A stretch of DNA of 64,000 nt from Streptomyces sp. NBC_01283 (lineage in GTDB: Bacteria; Actinomycetota; Actinomycetes; Streptomycetales; Streptomycetaceae). Each line of letters begins with the position of its first letter. Position 1 is the first letter of the stretch. The DNA lies in assembly GCF_041435335.1 (NCBI RefSeq), contig NZ_CP108430.1, positions 2,046,001-2,110,000 on the forward strand, in the 5' to 3' direction. The position numbers and the translations under genes were made by a program. This document shows, in pieces, positions 17,294 to 26,592 of the stretch. The notes below the pieces were generated by a model. The model was given only the letters and a program-made list of their open reading frames with translations. It made no database searches and had not been told where the DNA came from.

Positions 17294-19273
17294 TCACTCC
17301 TCCGACGCGGCCCGCATCCGGTAGTCGTACCGGGCGGGCAGCTCTTCGTCGGTCGCCGCGCGCCACAGCTCGCCGAGGACCTCGGCGCCCTCGCGCAGGT
17401 CGGCCACCTCGAAGCCCTCGTCGAAGACCGCCTTCGCGGCGGCCTTCTCCCCCTCCGCCAGCAGCAGTTGCACCTCGATGAGGCGGAAGCGGCCTTCCGC
17501 CCGCGTGGACGCGGGCAGCCGGTCCCACACACCGCGTGCCGCCGCACGGCGTCCGGCCGCGAGCAGGACGCCTATCGCCTCCCTGCCGAGGGCGGCACTC
17601 GCCGACGTCCACAGGACGCCGTCGTCGCGCCGCTCCTGGCACAGGTCGTCGAAGGCTTCCGCGTACCGGTCGGCGGCGCGCTCGATGTGGCCCGAGTCCT
17701 GGTCGGCGACGGCGAGGCACCGCAGGAACGGCCAGCGCGACGGGGCGAGTTCGAGGCCGCGCTCCCAGCTGCGCACCGCCTGCGCCAGGTCGCCCGCGTG
17801 CCACTGCGCCACACCCAGGTGATACTCGGCGACCGGACGCGCGGGTGCCGTCTCCAGCATGTCCCGCCAGTGCGGGGCGACCAGGGTCGGCCCGGGAGGC
17901 GCCACCCGGCGCGGCTCGGGAACGGCCCCGGAGTGCAACAGCTCCAGCCACGGCTCCTGTTCGGGGCCCAGCGTGGACTCGGCGAACGGCGTGCCCGGCA
18001 ACTTGTACCCCGCGCGCAGGACTTCGAGCGCACCCCATCCGGACCCGGCGGCGAGGACCTCGCCCGGCTCGGTGTCCGCGCACCGCCGCCACGCGTCGTA
18101 CGCCTCCTCCACCGCACCGCGCGGCAGCGCGTCCGCGAGCCGCGCCCGCGCCTCCTCGCGCGCGGCCCGCCAGTCGGAGCCGTGCACGAGTCCGGGCTCC
18201 GCGGACAGCGGTCCGTACGACTCCAGCCAGGTGAACTCGCCCTCGGTGTCCAGGCGTACGTGCTCCAGCTGGGTGCGCGCGAGGCCGGCCTGGATCTCCG
18301 CGTACCCTCCGGTGCCCGGCTCCGTCAGCCACTCCTGCCAGCGCCGCCCGCCCGTGCCGGAGCCCCACACGAAGAGCTTGCGACCGCGCAGCAGGTCGGT
18401 CGACGTCTGGACGAGGCCGTGTCCGTCGTCGTCGAGCGCGGCGATCCAGCGGCGCGTCCGGTCCGGTACGTCGTAGAAATAGTCGGCGGCGTACTCGCTG
18501 CGCGTCGGATACGTCCGGTCCACCCCGTCGGTCTCCGGCACCGGCACCTTGCGCAGAGCGCCCGAGTAGCCGAAGTGCCAGGCCTCGTCGGCCGGGGCGA
18601 GGACCCGGCGCTCCTCGGGCACCGCGATGTTGGACCACCAGTAGACCGGCACCGCCCGCTCGTGCGGATTGCGGATCCGCACGCCGACATGGAGGAAGTC
18701 GGAGTCCTCGGGCAGCCACAGGTCCACCTGGAACGGCACGTCCCGCAGCCGCTCCCACTCCCAGAGCCGCAGCATCTCGCCGCCGTCGGGCGCCGTCACC
18801 CGCGCGGCGTGCAGCGGCGCGCAGGACAGGGGCGTATGGCCGGTGGCGCCGATGTTCCACTCGATGCCGCCGGAGAACCAGGCGCCGTTCAGCGCGAAAG
18901 CGGCGGGCTGCAACACGGGGTTGCGGTAGAGGAGTTCGCGTCCGGTCGGCTTGTGGAAGAGGGAGTGGACACGGCCGCCGAAGCCGGGCAGGACGGTGGC
19001 GCGCAGCCGGTCGTTCTCGATGACCAGTGTGTCGATCGCCGTGTCGGTCCGCTCGCGCCCGTACCCGTCGAGCACCCGCGTCGGCAGGACACCGCGCAGC
19101 GGCTCGTACCCGAGCTGCCGCGCCATGTCGCGCGGCAGCCCCTCTCTGCCGCGCTCGTCCAGCGTGTGCACCTCACGGAGCGGCCGCAGCGGAGGCAGCG
19201 GGTTCTCGGGGCCCAACGGGGCGGCGGGCAGCGTCAGTACGTCACGTCGCACGGTGGTCGTCACGATCACCAT
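17294..19273 (-). CDS. DUF5107-domain protein with TPR repeats
   Basis: 659 residues. The N-terminal part (about 40-390) matches the DUF5107 beta-sandwich found near sugar-metabolism genes: VIENDRLRATVLPGFGGRVH, FALNGAWFSGGIEWNIGATG and VYWWSNIAVPEERR resemble aldose-epimerase/galactose-mutarotase-like folds. The C-terminal 220 residues hold several TPR-like helical pairs (AEYHLGVAQWHAGDLAQAVR and ...RAADRYAEAFDDL). The enzymatic role is unknown; a carbohydrate-binding function is an inference from the fold. The start at 19273 (MVIVTTTVRRD) is preferred over an upstream in-frame codon. It follows the GNAT gene by 40 bases on the same strand. Confidence 0.78.
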   Translation of the reverse strand: MVIVTTTVRRDVLTLPAAPLGPENPLPPLRPLREVHTLDERGREGLPRDMARQLGYEPLRGVLPTRVLDGYGRERTDTAIDTLVIENDRLRATVLPGFGGRVHSLFHKPTGRELLYRNPVLQPAAFALNGAWFSGGIEWNIGATGHTPLSCAPLHAARVTAPDGGEMLRLWEWERLRDVPFQVDLWLPEDSDFLHVGVRIRNPHERAVPVYWWSNIAVPEERRVLAPADEAWHFGYSGALRKVPVPETDGVDRTYPTRSEYAADYFYDVPDRTRRWIAALDDDGHGLVQTSTDLLRGRKLFVWGSGTGGRRWQEWLTEPGTGGYAEIQAGLARTQLEHVRLDTEGEFTWLESYGPLSAEPGLVHGSDWRAAREEARARLADALPRGAVEEAYDAWRRCADTEPGEVLAAGSGWGALEVLRAGYKLPGTPFAESTLGPEQEPWLELLHSGAVPEPRRVAPPGPTLVAPHWRDMLETAPARPVAEYHLGVAQWHAGDLAQAVRSWERGLELAPSRWPFLRCLAVADQDSGHIERAADRYAEAFDDLCQERRDDGVLWTSASAALGREAIGVLLAAGRRAAARGVWDRLPASTRAEGRFRLIEVQLLLAEGEKAAAKAVFDEGFEVADLREGAEVLGELWRAATDEELPARYDYRMRAASEE

Positions 19274-19313
19274 GGAACACGGTCGGAGCCGTCCCGACCA
19301 GGGGCTATCCCGG

Positions 19314-19895
19314 TCAGGATTGTGCAAAGGGGTCCGTGTGCCGGGTCATCTCCGCGGTCAGCGCCCAGCGTTGGTGGTCGCGCCACGCCCCGCCGATGTG
19401 GAGGAAGTCCGGCGAGAAGCCTTCGAGGCGGAACCCGCGGCCCCGGGCGAGCGCGATCGACGCGGTGTTGCCGGGCTGGACGTTGATCTCCAGGCGGTGC
19501 AGGTCCAGTGTGTCGAAGGCGTACCGCGTGACGAGTGCGAGTGCCTCGCTCATCAGACCGCGGCCCGCCGCGTGCGCGAAGGCGCCGTACCCCAGTGCCC
19601 CGCACCGGAAGGCGCCCTCGACGATGTTGTTGACGTTGATGAATCCGGCGATGGCGCCGCCGGGAGCGTCCTCCCGGCCCCGCTCGCAGACCAGGAACCC
19701 GGTCTTGCCGTGGCCCGCGATGAGCCCGCCCGCGTAGGCGGCGTACGCCTCGTCCGTCGTGGGCGGGAACAGCCAGGGGCGGTGCAGCTCCCGGCTCTCG
19801 CGGGCGCGTGCGGTGAACTCGGGGCCGTCGGCGTAGGTGTAGGGACGTATGCCTACGCGGGGTCCCTCGGCGAGATGAGCGGTGCTGCGGTGCAT
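19314..19895 (-). CDS. GNAT N-acetyltransferase (RimJ/RimL type)
   Basis: 193 residues with the GNAT fold: VGIRPYTYADGPEFTARARE at the start, GFINVNNIVEGAFRCGALGY as core strands, HAAGRGLMSEALALVTRYAF as the acetyl-CoA pyrophosphate loop, and LHRLEINVQPGNTASIALAR as the conserved RimJ/RimL helix-strand. Likely acetylates an amino group on a protein N-terminus or small molecule. ATG at 19895. It lies between the LapA-like and DUF5107 genes on the same strand. Confidence 0.85.
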   Translation of the reverse strand: MHRSTAHLAEGPRVGIRPYTYADGPEFTARARESRELHRPWLFPPTTDEAYAAYAGGLIAGHGKTGFLVCERGREDAPGGAIAGFINVNNIVEGAFRCGALGYGAFAHAAGRGLMSEALALVTRYAFDTLDLHRLEINVQPGNTASIALARGRGFRLEGFSPDFLHIGGAWRDHQRWALTAEMTRHTDPFAQS

Positions 19896-19927
19896 CCGGC
19901 CACGCTAACCGCCCGGGTCCGGGGCCC

Positions 19928-20173
19928 TCACTTGCGCCGTCGCATGAAGTACGCCCCGCACAGCGCGCCGATCAGGCCGGTGCCGAGGAGTGCCACCCAC
20001 AGCGGCATCGTCACCTCGGGGATCAGGAGCCTGATCTTGGTGTGGCGGGTGTTCTCGAAGATGAAGACCAGGGTGAGGACGGCGACCACGAAGACGGCGA
20101 TCCTGCCGGGCGTCATGACGCCACCGGCGCCCGAGCCGCCCTTGGAGCCGCCCGTGGAGCTGCTGGGACTCAT
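19928..20173 (-). CDS. LapA/DUF1049-like small membrane protein
   Basis: 81 residues: a Ser/Gly-rich N-terminus, then two membrane helices (RIAVFVVAVLTLVFIFENTR and MPLWVALLGTGLIGALCGAY) with the typical FIFENTRHTKI link and a basic MRRRK tail. This matches the lipopolysaccharide-assembly LapA domain, which in Gram-positives has no known role beyond being a small inner-membrane protein. It is first in a likely leftward group with the GNAT and DUF5107 genes. Confidence 0.75.
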   Translation of the reverse strand: MSPSSSTGGSKGGSGAGGVMTPGRIAVFVVAVLTLVFIFENTRHTKIRLLIPEVTMPLWVALLGTGLIGALCGAYFMRRRK

Positions 20174-20314
20174 ACGTGGACCTTCCGTCGGAGCTTCGAC
20201 CGGCCTCCCCCGGTGACCAGCATGGACAGCTGGGCCGGGATCGCGCGCGGTGGGTGCCCCGCCGGGGTGGGGGTGTGGGCCGTACGGGTGAGCCCCGGCC
20301 CCACGGGCGGGTGG

Positions 20315-22117
20315 TCAGCGGACGACGGGCAGCTCGATCACCCCGGTGTCCTCGGGCGCGCTGGTCACGGTCACCGGCTTCACTCCCCTGTTGCCCCCGT
20401 ACGCGTCGTCGCTCGCCGCCACCACGAACCGCAGCTTGTGCCCCGCCGCGTACCGGTGCACGATCCCGGGCAGCGACACGGTGAACGGCTTGGTCACGTC
20501 CGGCACGCGCACGGGCGCCACGAGGCGGTGCACGAGCGTCTTCCTGCCGTCGGGCGCGATGTCGTACAGCTTGGCGAAGAGGACCAGCTTGTCGGCCGCG
20601 TCGCCGGAGTCCTGCACCCGCTCGGTCCGGGGCGAGATGACCTTGAGGGTGGCCTTCGCGGATCCCACCACGTCCACGGGGGCGGCCAGCGGCTCGGTCG
20701 TCCAGTCGAGGTAGGTGCCCTTGGTGTCGCGCGGCGCGGGATCGGGCAGGCCGATCAGGCCCGCGAGGGAGCTCTCGGAGTGGCTGGTGGGGATGGACCA
20801 GTTGCGGTACTCGCGGCTGCCGCGCGCGACCTGCTCGCGGTGGTCGACGAGCTTGCCGTCGCCTGACAGGTACAGCTTGCGGTTCAGGGCGGGCACCTCG
20901 GCCGCGGTCGCGTAGGAGCCGTTCGGTGCGCTGTCGGCCGGGACCCAGTCCCGGTGGTAGGCGAAGGCGGGTCCGGTGTCGACGCCCTTCTTCTGGTGGA
21001 GGTAGCGGTCGAACCACGACAGGACGCGCTTGCCTACGTAGCTGGTCTCCAGATTGCCCTGGGAGAGGTTGAGTTCACCTGATGCCGCGTCGGTGAGGCC
21101 GCCGCTGTGCCCCGCCGACTGCCAGATCATCTTCGTCGTGGTGCCCTGCTCCTTGAGCGTCTTGTACGTCGCCTGCGCCTCGTTGAGGTTGAAGAGGCTG
21201 TCGACCTGGCCCTGGATCAGCAGCGTGGGTGCCTTGACCCGGGAGAGGTACGAGACGGGCGAGACGCTGCGGGCGTACTTCTGGAGGGCCTCGGTCTTGT
21301 CGGCGGGGTAGCGGCCCGAGTTGAGCGTACGGATCGTCTCGCAGGCCTTGGTGGCGAAGTGCAGGCAGGTGAGGGAGTTGACGCGGGAGGGGTCCAGGCT
21401 CGGTTCGAGGAGCGGCTGGCCCTCGCCGATGAGGTAGAAGCCGTTCATCCACTGCCACTTGGAGGCGCCCGGGACGCTGCGGTCGGACGCGTTGTTCGGG
21501 TCGAGCGAGTAGCTGAGGTCGTTCCAGGTGATCATCGGCACGAGGGCGTCGACCCGGTGGTCCACGGCGGCCGTCGCCAGCTGGATCGCCCCGCCGTAGG
21601 AACCGCCGATCATGCCGACGCGCGGGTCGGCCGTGCCGTCCTTGGTGACGTAGTCGACCTTTGTGCCGTCGTCGGCCGCGCGCTTGCCCGCGAGGAAGTC
21701 GACGAGGCCGGAGGCCGCCCTGCCGTCGATGTCCGGGTCGTCGAGGGAGATCAGGCAGCCGGACTTGCCGAAGCCGAGCCCGGAGTAGACGAGCCCGACG
21801 TAGCCGCGCTCGGCGAAGGCCTTGCCGGTGGCAGCCGTCCCGCCGTCCGACTTGCTGCCGCCGAAGCCGTTGGTGGTGAGGACGGCGGGCGCCGGGTGGG
21901 AGGCGTCCACTCCGGCGGGGCGGTAGAGGTCGGCGTCGACGGTGCAGCTCCTGCCGCCCGCCTGGACCGTGAACTTCAGTGGGGTGACCGTGAATGGGCC
22001 GGTCGCGCTCGCGGGCGCGGGCGCCGCCAGTGCCAGCGGCGCGGCCAGCGCGGCGCCGACGGCGAGGGCGAGCGGCGCACGGGTGCGGGCACGACGGGGT
22101 GCGGTACGACGGGGCAC
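20315..22117 (-). CDS. Secreted S15/CocE-type alpha/beta-hydrolase (X-Pro dipeptidyl-peptidase-like)
   Basis: 600 residues. The signal peptide has a basic VPRRTAPRRARTR start, a hydrophobic ALAVGAALAAPLALAA core and an ASA cleavage site. The catalytic domain carries MIGGSYGGAIQLATAAVDHR (nucleophile Ser), LLIQGQVDSLFNLNEA (Asp) and WQSAGHSGG (His). The C-terminal jelly-roll domain (VVGSAKATLKVISPRTERVQ to the end) is typical of X-prolyl dipeptidyl aminopeptidases and cocaine esterase. It probably cleaves X-Pro dipeptides or esters outside the cell. The GTG at 22117 has GGAGG upstream. A TGACACGTGTCA palindrome lies 65 bases upstream. Confidence 0.85.
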   Translation of the reverse strand: MPRRTAPRRARTRAPLALAVGAALAAPLALAAPAPASATGPFTVTPLKFTVQAGGRSCTVDADLYRPAGVDASHPAPAVLTTNGFGGSKSDGGTAATGKAFAERGYVGLVYSGLGFGKSGCLISLDDPDIDGRAASGLVDFLAGKRAADDGTKVDYVTKDGTADPRVGMIGGSYGGAIQLATAAVDHRVDALVPMITWNDLSYSLDPNNASDRSVPGASKWQWMNGFYLIGEGQPLLEPSLDPSRVNSLTCLHFATKACETIRTLNSGRYPADKTEALQKYARSVSPVSYLSRVKAPTLLIQGQVDSLFNLNEAQATYKTLKEQGTTTKMIWQSAGHSGGLTDAASGELNLSQGNLETSYVGKRVLSWFDRYLHQKKGVDTGPAFAYHRDWVPADSAPNGSYATAAEVPALNRKLYLSGDGKLVDHREQVARGSREYRNWSIPTSHSESSLAGLIGLPDPAPRDTKGTYLDWTTEPLAAPVDVVGSAKATLKVISPRTERVQDSGDAADKLVLFAKLYDIAPDGRKTLVHRLVAPVRVPDVTKPFTVSLPGIVHRYAAGHKLRFVVAASDDAYGGNRGVKPVTVTSAPEDTGVIELPVVR

Positions 22118-22181
22118 GAGACCTCCACGCTGAGGACAAGCCAACTACCAACCGGTCAGTAACCGGCCAGGGGTCATGCTG

Positions 22182-22193
22182 TGACACGTGTCA
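22182..22193. promoter_or_regulatory. 12-base perfect palindrome upstream of the S15 hydrolase
   Basis: TGACACGTGTCA, 65 bases before the GTG at 22117 in the gap between two leftward genes. A perfect palindrome in a promoter region suggests an operator; the protein that binds it is unknown. Confidence 0.35.
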
Positions 22194-22297
22194 GGCGAAG
22201 GTCAACGCCCGTGACAGGAGTTCCCGGCAGGAATTGACGGAGATTCAGTGCGGAAGTGCGCCGCGCACGGCGGCGCCGGTCGCACGCCCTCGCCCCC

Positions 22298-23221
22298 TCA
22301 CGCCAGCGCGGGCACGTCCAGGGTCAACGTCCCGGCGTCCGCGTCCAGTTCACCCTCCACCCCGAACGGCACCGTCAGCGCCCCGTCGCAGTGCCCGAAG
22401 CCGAACTCCTCGACGACCGGCACCCCGAGCCCGCCGAGCCGGTCCAGGAGCAGCGCCCGCACGGTGTCGTACGGATCGCACTGGGCCCACGAGCCGAGCA
22501 GGACCCCGCGCACCCCCTCCAGCCAGCCCGCACGGAGGAGTTGGGTGAGGTAGCGGTCGATGCGGTACGCCTCCTCGCCCACGTCCTCCAGGCAGAGCAG
22601 CCCGCCACGCGCCGACGTGCGCACCTCGGGGGCTCCGAGGTCCGCGGCGAGCAGGGAGAGGCAGCCGCCGAGCGTGACGCCCCGGACGCGGCCGGGCACG
22701 AGCGCGGTGCCGCCCGAGGCGATCACCTGGACCTCCTCGGGCGCGAAGAGCATGGCCCTCAAGTGCTCCTGCGCACGGCTGTTCTTGAGGAAGTCCATGG
22801 CCGCGATCATCGGCCCGTGCAGGGTCGCGAGGCCCATCCGCGCGGCGAACGCCTCGTGCAGCGTGGTGATGTCGCTGTAGCCGACGAACACCTTGGGGCC
22901 CGCCGCCCGCATCGCCGCCCAGTCGAGCGACTCCACCATGCGCATCGCGCCGTAGCCGCCGCGCGCGCAGAGCACCGCGGAGACGGACGGGTCGCACCAG
23001 GCCTCCTGGAGGTCACGGGCGCGGTCGGCGTCCGTACCCGCGAGGTAGTCGAACCGCTCGTGGCGGTCCAGGACATGAGGGGCGACGACCGGGTCCAGGT
23101 CCCAGCCGCGCAGGATGTCGAGGCCCGCCTGGAGCCGTTCCTCCGGGATGGGTCCGCTGGGCGCGACGACGGCGACCCGCGCGCCGGGAGTGAGCCGCGC
23201 GGGGCGCGTCAGGGGTATCAC
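22298..23221 (-). CDS. S66-family LD-carboxypeptidase (MccF/LdcA-like)
   Basis: 307 residues, serine peptidase family S66. The N-terminal motif is VAVVAPSGPIPEERLQAGLD. The central VSAVLCARGGYGAMRMVESL is diagnostic, and the nucleophile is in VFVGYSDITTLHEAFAARMG. Family members trim the D-Ala from murein tetrapeptides (LdcA) or cleave microcin C-type peptide-nucleotides (MccF). The GTG start overlaps the stop of the S9 peptidase gene (GTGA), which indicates translational coupling. It is last in a run of four peptidase genes behind an MFS exporter. Confidence 0.87.
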   Translation of the reverse strand: MIPLTRPARLTPGARVAVVAPSGPIPEERLQAGLDILRGWDLDPVVAPHVLDRHERFDYLAGTDADRARDLQEAWCDPSVSAVLCARGGYGAMRMVESLDWAAMRAAGPKVFVGYSDITTLHEAFAARMGLATLHGPMIAAMDFLKNSRAQEHLRAMLFAPEEVQVIASGGTALVPGRVRGVTLGGCLSLLAADLGAPEVRTSARGGLLCLEDVGEEAYRIDRYLTQLLRAGWLEGVRGVLLGSWAQCDPYDTVRALLLDRLGGLGVPVVEEFGFGHCDGALTVPFGVEGELDADAGTLTLDVPALA

Positions 23222-25206
23222 TTGGAGAGCTCCAAGGTGGGCGCGGCGCCGGCCAGCTTGAGCCGGAACACCTGGGCGTACAGGGCGAGTTCCGCCTCCA
23301 GGGCGCGGATCAGGGTGTCCGCGCGGCGGAATCCGTGCCCCTCGCCCTCGAAGGCGATGTAGGCGTGCGGCACGCCGCGCCCCTCCAGTTCGGAGACGAA
23401 CCGCTCGGCCTGTTCGGGCGGACAGATCACGTCGTCGAGCCCCTGGAGCAGCAGGAAGGGCACGCTGACCCGGTCGGCGTGCTCCGCGGGGGAACGCTCC
23501 ACGTACCGCGTGGGCACCTCGTCGAACGGTCCGATCATCGAGTCCAGGTACCGCGACTCGAAGTCGTGGGTCCCGCCGGCCGCCCATTCCGTGAGGTCCA
23601 GGACGGGGTAGATGATCGTGCCGCAGGCGTACACGTCCGTCGTGGTCAGCGAGGCGGCAGAGGTCCAGCCGCCCGCGCTGCCGCCGCGGATCGCGAGCCG
23701 GCCGCGGTCGGCGGTGCCCTCGTCGGCCAGGGCCAGGGCGACGGCCGCGCAGTCCTCGACGTCCACGATGCCCCACTGCTCGCGCAGCCGGTTGCGGTAG
23801 GCGCGGCCGTACCCGGTCGAGCCGCCGTAGTTGACCTCGGCGACGCCGATGCCGCGCGAGGTGAAGTAGGCGATCTCCAGGTCCAGCACGAGCGGGGAGC
23901 GGCTGGTGGGCCCGCCGTGCACCCACACCACGTACGGCGGGAGTTCCTCGTCGGGAGCCACGCAGGCCGGGTGGTGCGGGGGGTAGACGTGCGCGTGGAC
24001 CTCGCGGCCCGCCGGGCCGCTGAAGGTGCGGATGCGCGGCTCGGGGTAGTACGCGGTGTCCACCGGGTCGTCGTGGGCGGCGCCGATGACGCGGGCGCGG
24101 CCGGTGCTCGTGTCCAGCTCCACGACCTCGTACGCGCTGCGGGGGCTCGCCGCGACGCCGACGGCGCGGGTGCCGTTCACCGCGACGGTCGCCGTCCACT
24201 CCGTCCAGGGGCCCGCCGCGTCGACGACTTCGCCGGTCTCCGGGTCGAGCACGCCGAGCGCCGTGGCGCCCTTGCCGTGCACGACGGCGACGAGGCCGCT
24301 GTCCAGGGGCGCGAACCAGCCGGAGCCGACCTGCCACAGGGGGCCGCCGAACTCCTCCTCGCGCGGACAGACCGGTATGCCGTCGCCGCCGTCGGAGGCG
24401 TCACCGCGGTAGAGGTTCCACCACCCCGTGCGGTCGCTGGCGAACAGCAGCCGCCCGTCGGGGGCCCACTCCACCTGCGCGACGGACTCCTCCGGGCCGC
24501 CCGCGAACACCCGCGGCGAGCAGAACGTGCCGTCCGCGCGGACGTCGGCGACCAGCAGCTCGGTGCCGTCCCACGGCATCCGGGGGTGGTCCCAGGCGAT
24601 CCACGCCACGCGGGCGCCGTCCGGTGAGAGCCGGGGCCCGGTGATGAACCGGTGCCGGTCGTCGGAGAGTTCGCGCACCGCGGCGCGGTCGCCGGCCGCC
24701 GAGCCGTCCAGCGGCACGGCGACGGCGACCCTGCGCACGTCGGTCGGCCCCTCCCCGGTGAACTCCTCCAGGACGCACCAGACCTCGCCCCGGCCCAGGT
24801 GCACGCACGGGTCGATGTACCGCAGGCCGCCGCCCACGTCGGAGAGCGGCGTCAGCGGGCGCGGCGCGACCGCGGGGGCGTCGGGCGCGAACGCGTACAG
24901 GCGCTGGTCCGCGAAGTTGGCGAACACGACCAGCGGCCCGTCGGGGCCCTCGGCCCCGGCCCACGAACGTCCCCCGTACTCCATGACCCGGCTGCGCACG
25001 TTCCACGGCTCGGGCAGCACGGACTCCTCCGTGCCGTCCCGGCGCCGCCGCACCAGGGCGCGCCTGCCGCCTTCGGCCGGCCTCGGCTCGGTCCACCACG
25101 CCTCGTCCCCGACGAAGCCCACGGTGGCCGGGGAGCCGTCGTGGGCGGCGGCGAGCGCCGCGTCGATGGGCGACGGCCATGATCCGTAAGCCTGGGTCTC
25201 CATCAT
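23218..25206 (-). CDS. S9-family prolyl oligopeptidase-like peptidase
   Basis: 662 residues. An N-terminal beta-propeller (about 1-400, repeated SPDGARVAWIAWDHPRMPW-type blades) covers a C-terminal alpha/beta-hydrolase. The catalytic residues are IRGGSAGGWTSAASL (Ser), LLQGLDDVICPPEQAERF (Asp) and FEGEGHGFRRAD (His). Such enzymes cleave short peptides, often after Pro or as acylaminoacyl-peptidases. The start is ambiguous: ATGATG at 25206/25203 follows GAGAAGG closely, while another ATG exists at 25224. The stop overlaps the S66 start. It follows the M20 gene by about 35 bases. No signal peptide, so cytoplasmic. Confidence 0.87.
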   Translation of the reverse strand: MMETQAYGSWPSPIDAALAAAHDGSPATVGFVGDEAWWTEPRPAEGGRRALVRRRRDGTEESVLPEPWNVRSRVMEYGGRSWAGAEGPDGPLVVFANFADQRLYAFAPDAPAVAPRPLTPLSDVGGGLRYIDPCVHLGRGEVWCVLEEFTGEGPTDVRRVAVAVPLDGSAAGDRAAVRELSDDRHRFITGPRLSPDGARVAWIAWDHPRMPWDGTELLVADVRADGTFCSPRVFAGGPEESVAQVEWAPDGRLLFASDRTGWWNLYRGDASDGGDGIPVCPREEEFGGPLWQVGSGWFAPLDSGLVAVVHGKGATALGVLDPETGEVVDAAGPWTEWTATVAVNGTRAVGVAASPRSAYEVVELDTSTGRARVIGAAHDDPVDTAYYPEPRIRTFSGPAGREVHAHVYPPHHPACVAPDEELPPYVVWVHGGPTSRSPLVLDLEIAYFTSRGIGVAEVNYGGSTGYGRAYRNRLREQWGIVDVEDCAAVALALADEGTADRGRLAIRGGSAGGWTSAASLTTTDVYACGTIIYPVLDLTEWAAGGTHDFESRYLDSMIGPFDEVPTRYVERSPAEHADRVSVPFLLLQGLDDVICPPEQAERFVSELEGRGVPHAYIAFEGEGHGFRRADTLIRALEAELALYAQVFRLKLAGAAPTLELSK

Positions 25207-25239
25207 GTCCTTCTCTTCCCCCATGATCGGTTGTGTTCC

Positions 25240-26592
25240 CTAGGCCGTTCTCAGATAGCGGTCGAGTACGCGGACGCCGAAGTGCAGCGCGTCGACAGGG
25301 ACGCGCTCGTCGACTCCGTGGAAGAGCGCTTGGTAGTCGAAGCCCTCCGGTGTCCTCAGCGGCGAGAAGCCGTAGCCGGTGATGCCGAGTCGTGAGAACT
25401 GCTTGGCGTCCGTGCCGCCGGACATGCAGTACGGCACGACCTTTCCCTCGGGCGCGAACTCCTCGACGGCGGCCCGCATCTTCGCGTACGTCGACGAGTG
25501 GACCGGCGCCTGAAGCGCCACCTCACGGTGGTGGAACTCCCAGTCGACGTCCACTCCGGTGAGCCGGTCAAGGGTGGCGGCGAACTCTTCCTCCCCGCCC
25601 GGCAGATACCGGCCGTCCACATAGGCGACGGCCTCCCCGGGGATGACATTCACCTTGTAACCGGCCTGCAGCATCGTCGGGTTGGCGCTGTTGCGTACGG
25701 TCGGCGCGACGAGGTCGGCGGACCGGCCGAGCTTCTCCAGGAGCGCGTCCACGTCGAATCCGGGCGCATCCAGATCGGCCTGTTCCCCGTACAGCGCGGC
25801 CAGTTCGGTCAGGGCGGCCCGGACCGTCGGCGTGAGCCGCACCGGCCAGCGGTGCTCGCCGATGCGGGCGATCGCGGCGGCCAGCTTGCTCACGGCGTTG
25901 TCGGGGTTCACCTTCGAGCCGTGGCCCGCCTTGCCGCGCGCGCTCAGCCTGAGCCAGCCGGTGCCGCGCTCCCCCGCCGCGATGGCGTAGAGCTGATTGC
26001 CGCGGCCGTCGTGGAAGGTGAAGGCACCGGACTCGCTGATGCCTTCCGTGCAGCCCTCGAAGAGGGACGCGTGCCGGTCGGCGAGGAACCCGGAGCCGTC
26101 CTCGGCGCTCGCCTCCTCGTCGGCGGTGAACGCGATGACGATGTCCCGCCGGGGCCGCACTCCCGCGCGCGCCCAGCCGCGCACCACGGAGAGGATCATC
26201 GCGTCCATGTTCTTCATGTCGATGGCGCCGCGACCCCATACGACACCGTCGCGGATCTCCCCGGAGAAGGGGTCCACGCTCCAGTCGGCGGCCTCGGCGG
26301 GGACGACGTCCAGGTGGCCGTGGACGAGCAGCGCGTCGGCGGAGGGGTCCGTGCCCTCGATGCGTGCGACCACGTTCGTACGGCCCGGTGTCCGCTCCAG
26401 GAGGGTCGGTTCGAGCCCGGCTCCGGCGAGGCGCTCGGCGGCGTACTCGGCGGCGGGCCGCTCCCGGCAGTCGCCGCTGCCCCTGTTCGTGGTGTCGATG
26501 CGGATGAGCTCCGAGGTGAACCGGACGACCTCGTCGAGCGCCTGCTCGTCGACGTGTCCGGCGGCCCGATGCCCCGGCTGCTCCTCAGCCAT
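25240..26592 (-). CDS. M20-family metallopeptidase (dipeptidase/deacylase)
   Basis: 450 residues with all M20 zinc ligands visible: LLVHGHLDVVPAEAADWSVD (His, Asp), VWGRGAIDMKNMDAMIL (bridging Asp), IAFTADEEASAEDGSGF (Glu pair) and the C-terminal ...DALHFGVRVLD. The central dimerisation domain includes GWLRLSARGKAGHGSKVNPD. M20 enzymes hydrolyse dipeptides, N-acyl amino acids or carbamoyl groups. The ATG at 26592 overlaps the M55 stop by 8 bases, with GGAGGAAC as ribosome-binding site, so the two are coupled. Cytoplasmic. Confidence 0.9.
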   Translation of the reverse strand: MAEEQPGHRAAGHVDEQALDEVVRFTSELIRIDTTNRGSGDCRERPAAEYAAERLAGAGLEPTLLERTPGRTNVVARIEGTDPSADALLVHGHLDVVPAEAADWSVDPFSGEIRDGVVWGRGAIDMKNMDAMILSVVRGWARAGVRPRRDIVIAFTADEEASAEDGSGFLADRHASLFEGCTEGISESGAFTFHDGRGNQLYAIAAGERGTGWLRLSARGKAGHGSKVNPDNAVSKLAAAIARIGEHRWPVRLTPTVRAALTELAALYGEQADLDAPGFDVDALLEKLGRSADLVAPTVRNSANPTMLQAGYKVNVIPGEAVAYVDGRYLPGGEEEFAATLDRLTGVDVDWEFHHREVALQAPVHSSTYAKMRAAVEEFAPEGKVVPYCMSGGTDAKQFSRLGITGYGFSPLRTPEGFDYQALFHGVDERVPVDALHFGVRVLDRYLRTA

